From contig CALJGI010000022.1 of the NCBI GenBank assembly GCA_938074045.1, positions 1 through 64,000 on the forward strand: a DNA stretch of 64,000 nt, in the 5' to 3' direction. The translations under genes were made by a program, and so were the position numbers. Under the pieces are notes generated by a model. It was not told the DNA's origin. It saw nothing but the letters and a program-made list of their open reading frames with translations, and searched no databases. Position 1 is the first letter of the stretch. Each line of letters begins with the position of its first letter. The stretch comes from an uncultured Halieaceae bacterium. Lineage in GTDB: Bacteria; Pseudomonadota; Gammaproteobacteria; Pseudomonadales; Halieaceae. Below, piece by piece: positions 54,028-62,366 of the stretch.

Positions 54028-55893
54028 ATGCACAAGCAAGTCGCACCGCCACCTGGTCAAAACCCGGGGGAGGATCTGCATCGCTCGGCCAAGTCCGGAG
54101 ACTGGCGCATATACTTGCGCCTGCTCGGTTATGTGCGGCCCTACTGGTTCATCTTCTTCATGAGTATCTTCGGGTACATTATCTATTCCTCCTGTAATGT
54201 GTTGCTGGCGTCTGTGATGCAATTCATCCTCGATGCGATCGGCGAATCCAGCGAAGTAAGATCGGGCCTGGTTTCTGGCGCCGTTTACTCCTTGTTCAGC
54301 AAAGACAGTGGCATGACCGATCAGGAATTCGCCCGCATCAGCGTACCCATTGTGATGATATTTCTGGCCGCCATGCGTGGCACGGGATTTTTTGTCGGCG
54401 GCTACTTCATCAATCACGTGGCTACATCGGTGGTGCATAACCTGCGCTGTCAGCTTTTTGACAAGTTGCTGGATGCGCCGAGTGCCTATTATGACCAGCA
54501 CACCGGCGGCTCGTTGATTTCCAAGATTACCTACAATGTTGAGCAGGTGACGGGCGCCGTCACCAAAGCGCTGAAAATCATTATGCGGGAAGGATTTTCG
54601 GTGATCATGTTGTTCAGTTACATGCTCTATGTGAACTGGCAGCTCTGTTTGGTGTTTATTGCCGTATCGCCTTTTATTGCCTTTGTGGTGGCAGTCATGG
54701 GCAAGCACTTTCGACGCTATAGTCGACGCATTCAATCCTCCATGGGTGACGTGACTCAGGTCTCCAACGAAAGCATTGGCGGCTACCGTGAAGTACGCCT
54801 GTTCGGTGGCCGGGAGCAGGAGTCCACCAAGTTTGAAAACGCCAGTGAATACTATCGGGCGCAGTCGATGAAACTGACCTTTGCCGACAGTATCAGCACA
54901 CCGATTATTCAGTCTTTCATCGCTATTGCCCTGGCTGCTCTGGTGTGGTTTTCCCTGTCGCCAGACATTATGGAAAACTTCACCGCAGGACAATTCGCCG
55001 CCTTTTTAACCGCAGCCGGTCAGTTGGGTAAGCCGATACGCCAGCTGAGTGGTGTTCAGAGTATTATTCAGCGTGGCCTGGCCGCCGCTGAGGACCTGTT
55101 CTATCACCTGGATCTGGATAGTGAGCCCGATGCCGGTGAGCATGTAACCGAGCGGGCTCAGGGCACTATTGAATTCAAGGCTGTTGAATTCCGCTATATC
55201 CCGGACAGCGCACCGGTGTTGGAGGATGTGTCTTTTACGGTGGAAGCGGGAAAAACAGTCGCCCTGGTTGGCAAGTCCGGTAGTGGCAAGTCGACCCTGG
55301 TAAACCTGTTGGCGCGCTTTTATCCGCTGTCTGGCGGAGCCATCGAGCTGGATGGTGTGCCTATTGAATCCTACCGACTGGACAATTTGCGCCAACAGAT
55401 AGCCCAGGTTTCTCAGGTGGTCGGATTGTTTAATGAGACGCTGTACAACAATATCGCCTACGGCGGACTGGCGGGTGCCAGTGAGGAATCGGTACTGGCT
55501 GCAGCGACGTCTGCGAACGCTTTGGATTTTATTCAGCAATTGCCCGAGGGACTGCAAACTCGTCTTGGTGATGATGGTGGTGGGCTCAGCGGTGGTCAGA
55601 AACAGCGCATTGCCATCGCCCGGGCGGTGCTGAAAAATGCACCCATACTGGTGCTCGATGAAGCGACCTCTGCCCTGGACAATGAATCGGAACACCGCAT
55701 CCAGCAGGCGCTGGAAGTCATTATGCGTAATCGCACTACAATTGTTATCGCCCATAGACTTTCTACCGTTGAAAACGCCGACCGCATTGTGGTGATGGAC
55801 GCAGGCAGGGTGGTGGACCAGGGCACACACGCTCAGCTACTGGCGCGCGGTGGACTATACGCGCAGTTGTACCACCAGAACTTCGAGCTGTAA
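54028..55893 (+). CDS. msbA: Lipid A export ABC transporter MsbA
   Basis: A 621-residue half-transporter that flips lipid A-core across the inner membrane. Six helices fill residues 30-330, then the ATPase: Walker A GKSGSGKST near residue 415, Q-loop AQVSQVVGLFNETLYNNIAYGG, signature LSGGQKQRIAIARAVL, Walker B ILVLDEATSALDNESE and VIAHRLSTVENADRI. Somewhat longer than E. coli MsbA (582) because of the N-terminal tail and first periplasmic loop. It lies between exbD and lpxK, spacing 4 and 7 bases. An antisense frame of 322 codons (54025-54993) is only a shadow. Confidence 0.93.
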   Translation: MHKQVAPPPGQNPGEDLHRSAKSGDWRIYLRLLGYVRPYWFIFFMSIFGYIIYSSCNVLLASVMQFILDAIGESSEVRSGLVSGAVYSLFSKDSGMTDQEFARISVPIVMIFLAAMRGTGFFVGGYFINHVATSVVHNLRCQLFDKLLDAPSAYYDQHTGGSLISKITYNVEQVTGAVTKALKIIMREGFSVIMLFSYMLYVNWQLCLVFIAVSPFIAFVVAVMGKHFRRYSRRIQSSMGDVTQVSNESIGGYREVRLFGGREQESTKFENASEYYRAQSMKLTFADSISTPIIQSFIAIALAALVWFSLSPDIMENFTAGQFAAFLTAAGQLGKPIRQLSGVQSIIQRGLAAAEDLFYHLDLDSEPDAGEHVTERAQGTIEFKAVEFRYIPDSAPVLEDVSFTVEAGKTVALVGKSGSGKSTLVNLLARFYPLSGGAIELDGVPIESYRLDNLRQQIAQVSQVVGLFNETLYNNIAYGGLAGASEESVLAAATSANALDFIQQLPEGLQTRLGDDGGGLSGGQKQRIAIARAVLKNAPILVLDEATSALDNESEHRIQQALEVIMRNRTTIVIAHRLSTVENADRIVVMDAGRVVDQGTHAQLLARGGLYAQLYHQNFEL

Positions 55894-55900
55894 GACCGCC

Positions 55901-56908
55901 ATGGGGCGCATGGCAACAGCGATAGAAACAGCCTGGTATCGCAAACCAGGTTGGCTCTGGTTGTTGCTGCCGCTGTCCTTGCTGTACGTCATGCTCACGT
56001 TTCTGCGCCGTGGCCTTTATCGCGCAGGACTCTTCAAAAGCTGGCGCGCGCCGGTGCCCGTGATCGTCGTGGGCAATATTGTTGTCGGCGGTAGCGGTAA
56101 AACGCCAGTTGTTTTGGCCCTGGCAGAAGCACTGGTCGCGCTGGGCTATAAGCCAGGTATTATCAGCCGTGGCTATGGCGCCCAGCCCCCCGAATTACCC
56201 TATCACGTGGAAGCAATCAGCCCTGCCAGTGCCAGTGGCGACGAGCCTCTGCTGCTGGCGCGGCGCAGTGGACGCCCTTGCTATATAGACCCCCAGCGAG
56301 TGCGGGCGGCGCAGGCGTTACTTGAATTGGAAACCTGCGATCTTTTGTTGAGCGATGACGGCTTGCAACATTATGCACTGGAACGAGATATTGAAATTGC
56401 CGTTGTCAGTAGTGAACGCGGTCTGGGTAATGCCCAGCGCTTACCCGTCGGTCCGCTTCGGGAATCTTCCGCGCGCTTGCGGGAAGTCGATTTTGTAGTG
56501 GGTGGCACGACTGAATATCCCGGCCATGAAGTGAAACTGAAACCTATTGCCTGGGTGAGTGTACAGGACCCGGATGAGCGCCGAGAAGTGGACGTTTTTG
56601 CTGGTCAAAGAGCAAACTGCATCGCCGGTATCGGCAATCCTCACTCGTTTTTTACACTTTGCCAGGAGCTTGGTGTCGATGTAATAGAACATGCATTAGC
56701 GGACCATGAGCCGGAAATCGATCAGGTGCTTGCGGCGTTGCCCGCGGAGCCGGGACTGGTGTTGATGACTGAGAAAGACGCGGTCAAATGCGCTGACATG
56801 ACAGCTGGGCAATACTGGTACCTCGAAGTTGTGGCAGAATTGCCACAGGCACTGGTCGATGCTCTGGCAGCGAGACTGGACAATTTAAACGCGAGTGGAA
56901 CCAACTGA
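55901..56908 (+). CDS. lpxK: Tetraacyldisaccharide 4'-kinase
   Basis: A 335-residue kinase that phosphorylates the lipid A disaccharide at the 4' position. It has one N-terminal membrane helix (LLLPLSLLYVMLTFLRRGLY) and a P-loop VVGNIVVGGSGKTPVVLALAEAL. Conserved text: GIISRGYG, GDEPLLLARRSGRP, LLLSDDGLQHYALERDIEIAVV. ATG 55901 is used; ATG 55910 is almost equal. It starts seven bases after msbA and shares one base with the kdsB start. This is the standard msbA-lpxK-kdsB order. Confidence 0.92.
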   Translation: MGRMATAIETAWYRKPGWLWLLLPLSLLYVMLTFLRRGLYRAGLFKSWRAPVPVIVVGNIVVGGSGKTPVVLALAEALVALGYKPGIISRGYGAQPPELPYHVEAISPASASGDEPLLLARRSGRPCYIDPQRVRAAQALLELETCDLLLSDDGLQHYALERDIEIAVVSSERGLGNAQRLPVGPLRESSARLREVDFVVGGTTEYPGHEVKLKPIAWVSVQDPDERREVDVFAGQRANCIAGIGNPHSFFTLCQELGVDVIEHALADHEPEIDQVLAALPAEPGLVLMTEKDAVKCADMTAGQYWYLEVVAELPQALVDALAARLDNLNASGTN

Positions 56909-57669
56909 TGTCATTCACCGTAGTGATACCGGCACGCTATCAATCGACCCGACTTCCCGGCAAGCCACTGGCGGATTTGGTTGGGATGACAATGATACAG
57001 CGCGTGTACGAGCAGGCCGCCAAAAGCGAAGCACAAAGGGTGGTTGTCGCAACGGATGACGAGCGCATACGAACAGCCGTGCTGGACTTTGGTGGCGAGG
57101 TGGCAATGACCCGACCTGATCACCCGTCCGGCACTGATCGTGTGCAAGAAGTTTGTACCCAGTTGCAATTGGGGAAGGATGAGATTGTTGTGAACGTGCA
57201 GGGTGATGAGCCCTTTCTGCCGGTCTCTGTCATTAATCAGGTTGGCACCTGCCTCAAGCAAGACAGCGGGGCGGGAGTGGCAACGCTGTGTGTGAAAATC
57301 TCAGACGCGGCTGAATTATTTGATCCTAACGCCGTTAAAGTGGTTCGCGATGTCAGCAATCGTGCCTTGTATTTTTCGAGGGCTCCGGTGCCCTGGCATC
57401 GGGATTCATTCAGCAGTGGCCAATCCCTGCCGGCTGACACGGAATATTATCGGCATCTGGGCATATACGCTTATCGGGTGGAGATTCTGAATGCCTATGT
57501 ACACTGGCCCCGGGCGGCGGCGGAGATAGCCGAATCCCTGGAGCAGCTCCGGGTCATGAACAATGGTGTTGCGATCTATTGTGAAGAGGCGCTAGTTGAA
57601 GTGCCACCAGGCATTGATACCCAGGCCGATCTTGAGGCCGCGCGGCAATACCTGGCGGCGGAGAGCTAG
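56908..57669 (+). CDS. kdsB: 3-deoxy-manno-octulosonate cytidylyltransferase
   Basis: A 253-residue CMP-KDO synthetase that activates KDO for the inner core of LPS. Starts FTVVIPARYQSTRLPGKPLADL (nucleotide-binding loop); continues VVVATDDERI, GTDRVQEV, VVNVQGDEPFLP, NAVKVVRD, FSRAPVPWHRD and the C-terminal PPGIDTQADLEAARQYL. Its ATG shares one base with the lpxK stop. It is followed after one base by the phosphatase gene. Length matches the family (about 250). Confidence 0.96.
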   Translation: MSFTVVIPARYQSTRLPGKPLADLVGMTMIQRVYEQAAKSEAQRVVVATDDERIRTAVLDFGGEVAMTRPDHPSGTDRVQEVCTQLQLGKDEIVVNVQGDEPFLPVSVINQVGTCLKQDSGAGVATLCVKISDAAELFDPNAVKVVRDVSNRALYFSRAPVPWHRDSFSSGQSLPADTEYYRHLGIYAYRVEILNAYVHWPRAAAEIAESLEQLRVMNNGVAIYCEEALVEVPPGIDTQADLEAARQYLAAES

Positions 57670-57670
57670 C

Positions 57671-58153
57671 ATGATTGGCGTCATGTTTGTCTGCCTCGGC
57701 AATATTTGTCGCTCACCAACGGCACATGGGGTGTTCGAATCGATGGTGCGGGAGGCGGGGCTGGTGCAACAGATTTCGGTGACGTCATCGGGTACGGCAG
57801 CCTGGCATGTGGGCAAGCCACCGGATGTGAGAGCGACAGCAGCAGCGCTGGCCCGGGGTTATCAGCTTGATCACCTGCGTGCCCAACAAATCACCATCGA
57901 TGATTTTTCCACTAACGATTATATTCTGGTGATGGACCGGTCCAATCTCAGTCATCTGCAGGCGCTGGCACCGCAGAAATATGCTGATCGACTGCGCTTG
58001 TTCCTCGATTTTGCCGGGACCACATCTACCAGTCAGGTGCCGGATCCCTACTACGGTGGGACAGATGGTTTTGACCATGTGCTGGACCTGATAGAAGATG
58101 GAGCCAGAGGATTGCTGGCACATATTGAACAAGAGCGAATGGACAGGGTATGA
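57671..58153 (+). CDS. Low-molecular-weight protein-tyrosine phosphatase
   Basis: A 160-residue phosphatase. The active-site loop is VCLGNICRSP with Cys8 and Arg14 (C-x5-R), and the general acid is in DPYYGGTDGFDHVLDLIEDG. ATG 57671 is used; the upstream in-frame codons within kdsB are not. It begins one base after the kdsB stop and overlaps murB by four bases. In some bacteria such enzymes act on capsule or EPS regulators; here it is in the LPS/peptidoglycan gene run, so a target in envelope metabolism is possible but not shown. Confidence 0.92.
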   Translation: MIGVMFVCLGNICRSPTAHGVFESMVREAGLVQQISVTSSGTAAWHVGKPPDVRATAAALARGYQLDHLRAQQITIDDFSTNDYILVMDRSNLSHLQALAPQKYADRLRLFLDFAGTTSTSQVPDPYYGGTDGFDHVLDLIEDGARGLLAHIEQERMDRV

Positions 58154-59175
58154 GTATCACAATCGACCGGGATGTTGAGCTGACTAAATATAATGCACTG
58201 CGCACAGAGTGCAGGGCGGCGCATTTCGCCAGAGCCTATACTGCAGAGCAAGCCAGGGCCGCTGTACGGTACGCACTGGATAATTCGCTGTCGGTACTGG
58301 TGCTGGGGCAGGGTACGAATGTGGTGCTATACGATGATTGGCCGGGACTTGTTATCCGGCAGCGTAGCAGCGGCTGGGATACTCAGAGCGAAGACGATGA
58401 GCAGGTAGTACTTAAAGTTTCCGCCGGAGAAAACTGGCACCAGTTTGTGCATGAATGTCTGACCCGCGGATTTTATGGACTTGAAAACCTGGCGTTGATT
58501 CCAGGCACAATGGGAGCAGCACCAATTCAGAACATTGGTGCCTATGGCACCGACTTTTCTCAGTTTGTACGGGAAGTGGGCTATGTTGACCTCAGCGATG
58601 GCCATCAGAAATCACTGTCCAATGAGGAGTGTCAGTTCTCTTACCGTGACAGTATTTTCAAAAAGGCTCTGAAAGATCGGGTGCTGATCACCGACGTGAC
58701 CATTGAGCTGACCAAAATGAAGGTCTTTACGCTAGAGTACCCGGCGCTGTTTGATTACTTTCACGATGTGGAGCCTACCGACATCGACCCCTGGGCGGTC
58801 TTTCACGCGGTGGTCGACATACGATCATCCAAACTACCTGACCCAGCCGTACTGCCCAATGTCGGCAGCTTTTTTAAAAACCCAACAGTCAATCGCGAAA
58901 CCGTGGAAGAACTGTTGCGGGTCTATGCCGATATGCCGGTTTATGACTACGGGGTCGAGCGTTTCAAACTGCCCGCCGCCTGGCTTATCGAGCGCTGTGG
59001 CTGGAAGGGTAAACTCGAGGATGGTATCGGCATGCACGAGTTACACGCACTGGTGCTGACCAATCCCGGTGGTCGCCCGGGTACTGAAATACTGGAATTC
59101 GCACGTCGCGTCGCTGACTCCGTCTATCGCAAATTTGATATCGCGCTGGAATTGGAACCCGCCATCTACCCGTGA
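58150..59175 (+). CDS. murB: UDP-N-acetylenolpyruvoylglucosamine reductase
   Basis: A 341-residue FAD enzyme that makes UDP-MurNAc in peptidoglycan synthesis (long, E. coli-like type). Marks: NALRTECRAAHFA, VLVLGQGTNVVLYDDWPGLVI, LENLALIPGTMGAAPIQNIGAYG, FSYRDSIFKK, and the catalytic Ser at about residue 240 in NVGSFFKNP. The C-terminal AAWLIERCGWKGKLEDGIGMHELHALVLTNPG is typical. It overlaps the phosphatase gene and the uvrC gene by four bases each. Confidence 0.95.
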   Translation: MSITIDRDVELTKYNALRTECRAAHFARAYTAEQARAAVRYALDNSLSVLVLGQGTNVVLYDDWPGLVIRQRSSGWDTQSEDDEQVVLKVSAGENWHQFVHECLTRGFYGLENLALIPGTMGAAPIQNIGAYGTDFSQFVREVGYVDLSDGHQKSLSNEECQFSYRDSIFKKALKDRVLITDVTIELTKMKVFTLEYPALFDYFHDVEPTDIDPWAVFHAVVDIRSSKLPDPAVLPNVGSFFKNPTVNRETVEELLRVYADMPVYDYGVERFKLPAAWLIERCGWKGKLEDGIGMHELHALVLTNPGGRPGTEILEFARRVADSVYRKFDIALELEPAIYP

Positions 59176-60986
59176 GCGGTTTCGACCACAAACAGTTTCT
59201 TGCTGACTTAACTACCCGCGCCGGTGTCTATCAGATGCTGGGGGAAGACGGTAGCCTGCTGTATGTGGGTAAAGCCAAGAATCTGAAAAACCGGGTGACC
59301 AGCTATTTTAGAGCGAGTGGTTTGTCGGCCAAGACCATGGCGCTGGTTGCCAAGATCCATGACATACAAGTCACGGTAACCCGCACTGAAACTGAAGCGC
59401 TGCTGCTTGAACACAACCTGATCAAGCACAACCATCCTCCTTACAACATCCTGTTACGTGACGACAAATCCTACCCCTATATTTATATGTCCGGGCATGA
59501 ATTTCCCCGCATTGCCCTGCACCGAGGTGCCCGCAAGGGTAAAGGGGACTATTTCGGACCGTTTCCCAGTGCCGGTGCCGTAAGGGAAAGCATCCATTTT
59601 ATGCAGCGTGTTTTTCAGGTTCGCCCCTGTGAAGACAGCGTTTTTCGTAATCGTTCACGCCCCTGCTTACAGCACCAGATCGGCCGCTGCACGGCACCCT
59701 GTGTAGGTCGTGTGAGCAAAGAGGAATATGCCGACCAGATATCTCACGCCAGTTTGTTTTTGAAAGGTAAATCGCTGGAGTTAATGACGGAACTTGCCGA
59801 CGCTATGGAGTTGGCATCCAGTGAGCTGGAGTTTGAGCGAGCGGCTCAGATTCGGGACCAGATATCGTACCTGCAAAAAATGCAGGCCGAACAATCCATT
59901 GAAGGTGTGCGTGGCGATCTGGATATAGTGTGCGCGGCACTGGACGGTGGACGTTGTTGTGTGCAGGTGTTGTTTGTGCGGGCTGGTCGCATCCTGGGTA
60001 GCCGCAGTTTTTTCCCCGCATTGCGCATCGCCACCAGCGAGGAGGAGGTGATTGCAGCTTTTATCGGACAGCATTACTTTGACGGTGCACTGCCCCCACG
60101 AGAAATCATCGTCAACGCGAAACCGGAAGATGCCCAGGTGCTGGAAGTAGTACTGAGTGAGCGTGCGGGCCGTGCTGTAAAGCTGAGCCACCGGGTGCGC
60201 TCGGACAAAGCCAGGTGGTTGTCACTGGCGGATCAGACTGCACAGGAAAATTTGCGCTCACTGCTGGCAGCAAACGACAGCTATACCGAGAGGCTCACGC
60301 TGTTAAAGCGGGAACTGCAATTGGCGACGACACCCAAGCGCATGGAATGTTTCGATATCTCACATAGCCAGGGCGAGGCCACGGTGGCTTCATGTGTTGT
60401 GTTTGATGACTCAGGTCCACGAAAGTCTGATTATCGCAAGTTCAATATCAGTGATATTACCCCCGGCGATGACTATGCAGCCATGCATCAGGCACTGGGT
60501 CGACGCTACAAGCGGCTCAAGGCTGGTGAGGGTAATTTGCCGGATGTGCTGTTTATTGACGGTGGTCCTGGCCAGGTAACCCAGGCCAGGGAAGTGTTGG
60601 CCGAGCTGAAAATCAGCGATGTTGAGATTGTGGGCGTGGCAAAAGGGGAGGGACGTAAGCCTGGGCTTGAGACCCTTATCATGGAAAGCACCGGTGAGCG
60701 GGTGCAGCTGGAAGCCAACAGCCCGGCACTGCACCTTGTACAACAGATCAGGGACGAGGCTCACCGCTTTGCCATCAGCGCGCATCGGGCTCGCCGGGGC
60801 AAACAACGTACCCGCTCGGCTTTAGAAGACATTCCAGGTGTCGGCGACAAGCGTCGTCGAGAACTGCTGCGCTTCTTTGGTGGGGTGGCAGGGGTGCGTG
60901 GTGCCAGCGTGGAAGAATTGTGCAAAGTTCCCACAATTAACGAGAAACTCGCAACAACCATTTATGAGACCCTGCATAGCGCGTAA
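59172..60986 (+). CDS. uvrC: UvrABC excision nuclease subunit C
   Basis: A 604-residue nuclease that makes the two incisions of nucleotide excision repair. The GIY-YIG domain is visible at the N-terminus (AGVYQMLGEDGSLLYVGKAKNLKNRVTSYF), the UVR motif near residue 200 (LADAMELASSELEFERAAQIRDQI), the UvrC RNase H-like core with ECFDISHSQGEATVASCVVF and DVLFIDGGPGQ, and the C-terminal helix-hairpin-helix pair (LEDIPGVGDKRRRELLRFFGG). GTG start overlapping murB by four bases. Followed by pgsA after 39 bases, as in E. coli. Confidence 0.96.
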   Translation: MSGFDHKQFLADLTTRAGVYQMLGEDGSLLYVGKAKNLKNRVTSYFRASGLSAKTMALVAKIHDIQVTVTRTETEALLLEHNLIKHNHPPYNILLRDDKSYPYIYMSGHEFPRIALHRGARKGKGDYFGPFPSAGAVRESIHFMQRVFQVRPCEDSVFRNRSRPCLQHQIGRCTAPCVGRVSKEEYADQISHASLFLKGKSLELMTELADAMELASSELEFERAAQIRDQISYLQKMQAEQSIEGVRGDLDIVCAALDGGRCCVQVLFVRAGRILGSRSFFPALRIATSEEEVIAAFIGQHYFDGALPPREIIVNAKPEDAQVLEVVLSERAGRAVKLSHRVRSDKARWLSLADQTAQENLRSLLAANDSYTERLTLLKRELQLATTPKRMECFDISHSQGEATVASCVVFDDSGPRKSDYRKFNISDITPGDDYAAMHQALGRRYKRLKAGEGNLPDVLFIDGGPGQVTQAREVLAELKISDVEIVGVAKGEGRKPGLETLIMESTGERVQLEANSPALHLVQQIRDEAHRFAISAHRARRGKQRTRSALEDIPGVGDKRRRELLRFFGGVAGVRGASVEELCKVPTINEKLATTIYETLHSA

Positions 60987-61025
60987 ACTAGGTTACGTCC
61001 CATAACTCGAGAAGCGTTAGATCAC

Positions 61026-61598
61026 GTGGCAGTCAATATCCCCAACACCCTGACCTGGATGCGCATTGTACTTATTCCCATTCTGATATTGGTGTATTAC
61101 ATCCCCTTTTCACACCACCACGTAATTGGGGCCGTGATTTTCGCGGTGGCTGGGATTACTGACTGGTTCGACGGCTACCTGGCCCGAAAGCTGGACCAGA
61201 GCACCAGTTTTGGTGCTTTTTTGGATCCGGTGGCGGACAAGTTGATGGTTTCTATCGCCCTCGTCATGTTGGTAGAGCAGCACGACCACATCGTATTTAC
61301 ACTGGCGGCGATGGTGATTATCGGACGGGAGATCGTCATATCCGCCCTGCGGGAGTGGATGGCTGAACTCGGACAGCGCACCAGCGTGGCGGTATCCTAC
61401 ATTGGAAAAGTGAAGACCGTGGTGCAGATGGTTGCGATCACCGGCTTGCTGGCGTTTCCACCCGACAGCGAATACCGAAATCTAATGTGGGTTAGCTACG
61501 TGCTGCTTTACATAGCCGCCGCGTTCACGCTGTGGTCAATGTACGCCTACCTCAAGGCCGCCGCCAGATTCTGGGGCGAAGAACCCAAAGAAGAATAA
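61026..61598 (+). CDS. pgsA: CDP-diacylglycerol-glycerol-3-phosphate phosphatidyltransferase
   Basis: A 190-residue membrane enzyme that makes phosphatidylglycerol phosphate. The CDP-alcohol phosphotransferase motif D-x2-DG-x2-AR-x8-G-x3-D-x3-D is complete: Asp46, Asp49, Gly50, Ala53, Arg54, Gly63, Asp67 and Asp71. GTG start. Four to six membrane helices. It follows uvrC by 39 bases, the same pairing as in E. coli, where tRNA-Gly, tRNA-Cys and tRNA-Leu follow pgsA. Here a broken tRNA-Gly follows instead. Confidence 0.95.
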   Translation: MAVNIPNTLTWMRIVLIPILILVYYIPFSHHHVIGAVIFAVAGITDWFDGYLARKLDQSTSFGAFLDPVADKLMVSIALVMLVEQHDHIVFTLAAMVIIGREIVISALREWMAELGQRTSVAVSYIGKVKTVVQMVAITGLLAFPPDSEYRNLMWVSYVLLYIAAAFTLWSMYAYLKAAARFWGEEPKEE

Positions 61599-61626
61599 TT
61601 TTCTTGTTTAAAATCAGAAGCTTATA

Positions 61627-61655
61627 TTGACACTTGTAAGTGCGGAGTCAGAATA
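61627..61655 (+). promoter_or_regulatory. Strong sigma-70-type promoter before the tRNA-Gly locus
   Basis: A perfect TTGACA (61627-61632) with a 17-base spacer and AGAATA (61650-61655). A start near 61662 would give about 50 bases of leader before the tRNA-like sequence at 61711, typical of stable RNA transcripts. Confidence 0.65.
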
Positions 61656-61710
61656 AGCGCCGCGCTGAACACGCGACCAGGACCACTGGGATCGACTGGT
61701 TTGAAGTATT

Positions 61711-61815
61711 GCGGGAATTGCTCAGTTGGTAGAGCGCAACCTTGCTGTGGGTGAGGGGTGACGCCCAGTCTCGCCGGTACGACGTCGTGCACGACAGCGA
61801 CCGTTTCCCGCTCCA
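61711..61815 (+). pseudogene. Disrupted tRNA-Gly gene (5' half and 3' end intact, T arm broken)
   Basis: 105 bases that begin and end like tRNA-Gly(GCC). GCGGGAA (61711-61717) pairs perfectly with TTCCCGC (61805-61811), followed by T and the encoded CCA. The D arm (GCTC, AGTTGGTA, GAGC) is intact up to AACCTTGC. Then the sequence departs: the anticodon loop reads TTGCTGT instead of TTGCCAA, the stem has an A-G mismatch, the usual TTCGAGT loop is replaced by GCCCAGT, and about 30 extra bases (61774-61803) sit between CTCG and TTTCCCGC. No T arm can be built next to the acceptor stem. The place after uvrC-pgsA is where tRNA-Gly belongs, so I read it as a decayed copy; an assembly error is the main alternative. 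Confidence 0.65.
61774..61803. repeat. Hairpin-like 30-base segment within the tRNA-Gly locus
   Basis: The extra segment has short inverted ends CGGT (61775-61778) and ACCG (61800-61803) and holds the 12-base perfect palindrome GTCGTGCACGAC (61784-61795). Removing it restores CTCGTTTCCCGCTCCA, the normal 3' end of tRNA-Gly, so it looks like an insertion. Confidence 0.5.
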
Positions 61816-61847
61816 ATTTCAAACAAGGTTACAACTGTCGAAGTGCA

Positions 61848-62249
61848 CTACTGAAGCTGTAGCAACGATGCGCGTTCCTCGGCATATTCGAAGTCCTCAC
61901 CGGCGGCGTTGGCATGGGCCCTGAGCTCATCCAGACGCTGGAATACTTCGATTTCTTCATCGGGCATGTAGTGGAGGCAGTCTCCTCCGAAAAACCAGAA
62001 CAAATCCCGCGCGACAAGGTGGGTCAGTTGTGGAAATCCGCCAACCAAGCGGCAGATAAATTCCTGTCCGGTCTGGTAGAATGCATCGCCGGTCACGTCG
62101 CTATTATCAAGTGTATCCAGCTTTTCCAGCAGATCTTCGGGCAGAGACGCTGTTTCCGCGTCTCCGTCGGCGACGAGCTTGGCCAGGGTGATCCTCATCA
62201 GTGAGATGAGTTGGCGGTGATGATCCACGTAGTAGTCGTCGTTATCCAT
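61848..62249 (-). CDS. Small conserved protein (PA2817-like)
   Basis: A 133-residue acidic, soluble protein with ATG start. The conserved part reads FYQTGQEFICRLVGGFPQLTHLVARDLFWFFGGDCLHYMPDEEIEVFQRLDELRAHA. It resembles a short gammaproteobacterial family I remember as PA2817-like; its function is unknown. The assignment is by memory and moderate. It lies on the opposite strand to its neighbours, converging with the tRNA-Gly locus and divergent from the ABC transporter 117 bases away. Confidence 0.7.
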   Translation of the reverse strand: MDNDDYYVDHHRQLISLMRITLAKLVADGDAETASLPEDLLEKLDTLDNSDVTGDAFYQTGQEFICRLVGGFPQLTHLVARDLFWFFGGDCLHYMPDEEIEVFQRLDELRAHANAAGEDFEYAEERASLLQLQ

Positions 62250-62366
62250 GAGCCGGGTACCGAGATGACGAATTAAAGAGGGCGGCTATAGTAAACCCTG
62301 ATACCAACGGTGTCAGTAGTCCTTTACAAGATAGGCCAGAGTGGCCAGAGAGAAAGAGTCAGACAT

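Noticed and set aside
54025..54993. 322-codon open frame antisense to msbA
   Set aside because: Fully inside msbA, histidine-rich and domain-free translation; typical shadow.
61711..61815. Reading the locus as tRNA-Ser because the loop shows GCT at the anticodon place
   Set aside because: The acceptor stem and D arm are of the Gly type, there is no proper T arm, and the anticodon stem has a mismatch.
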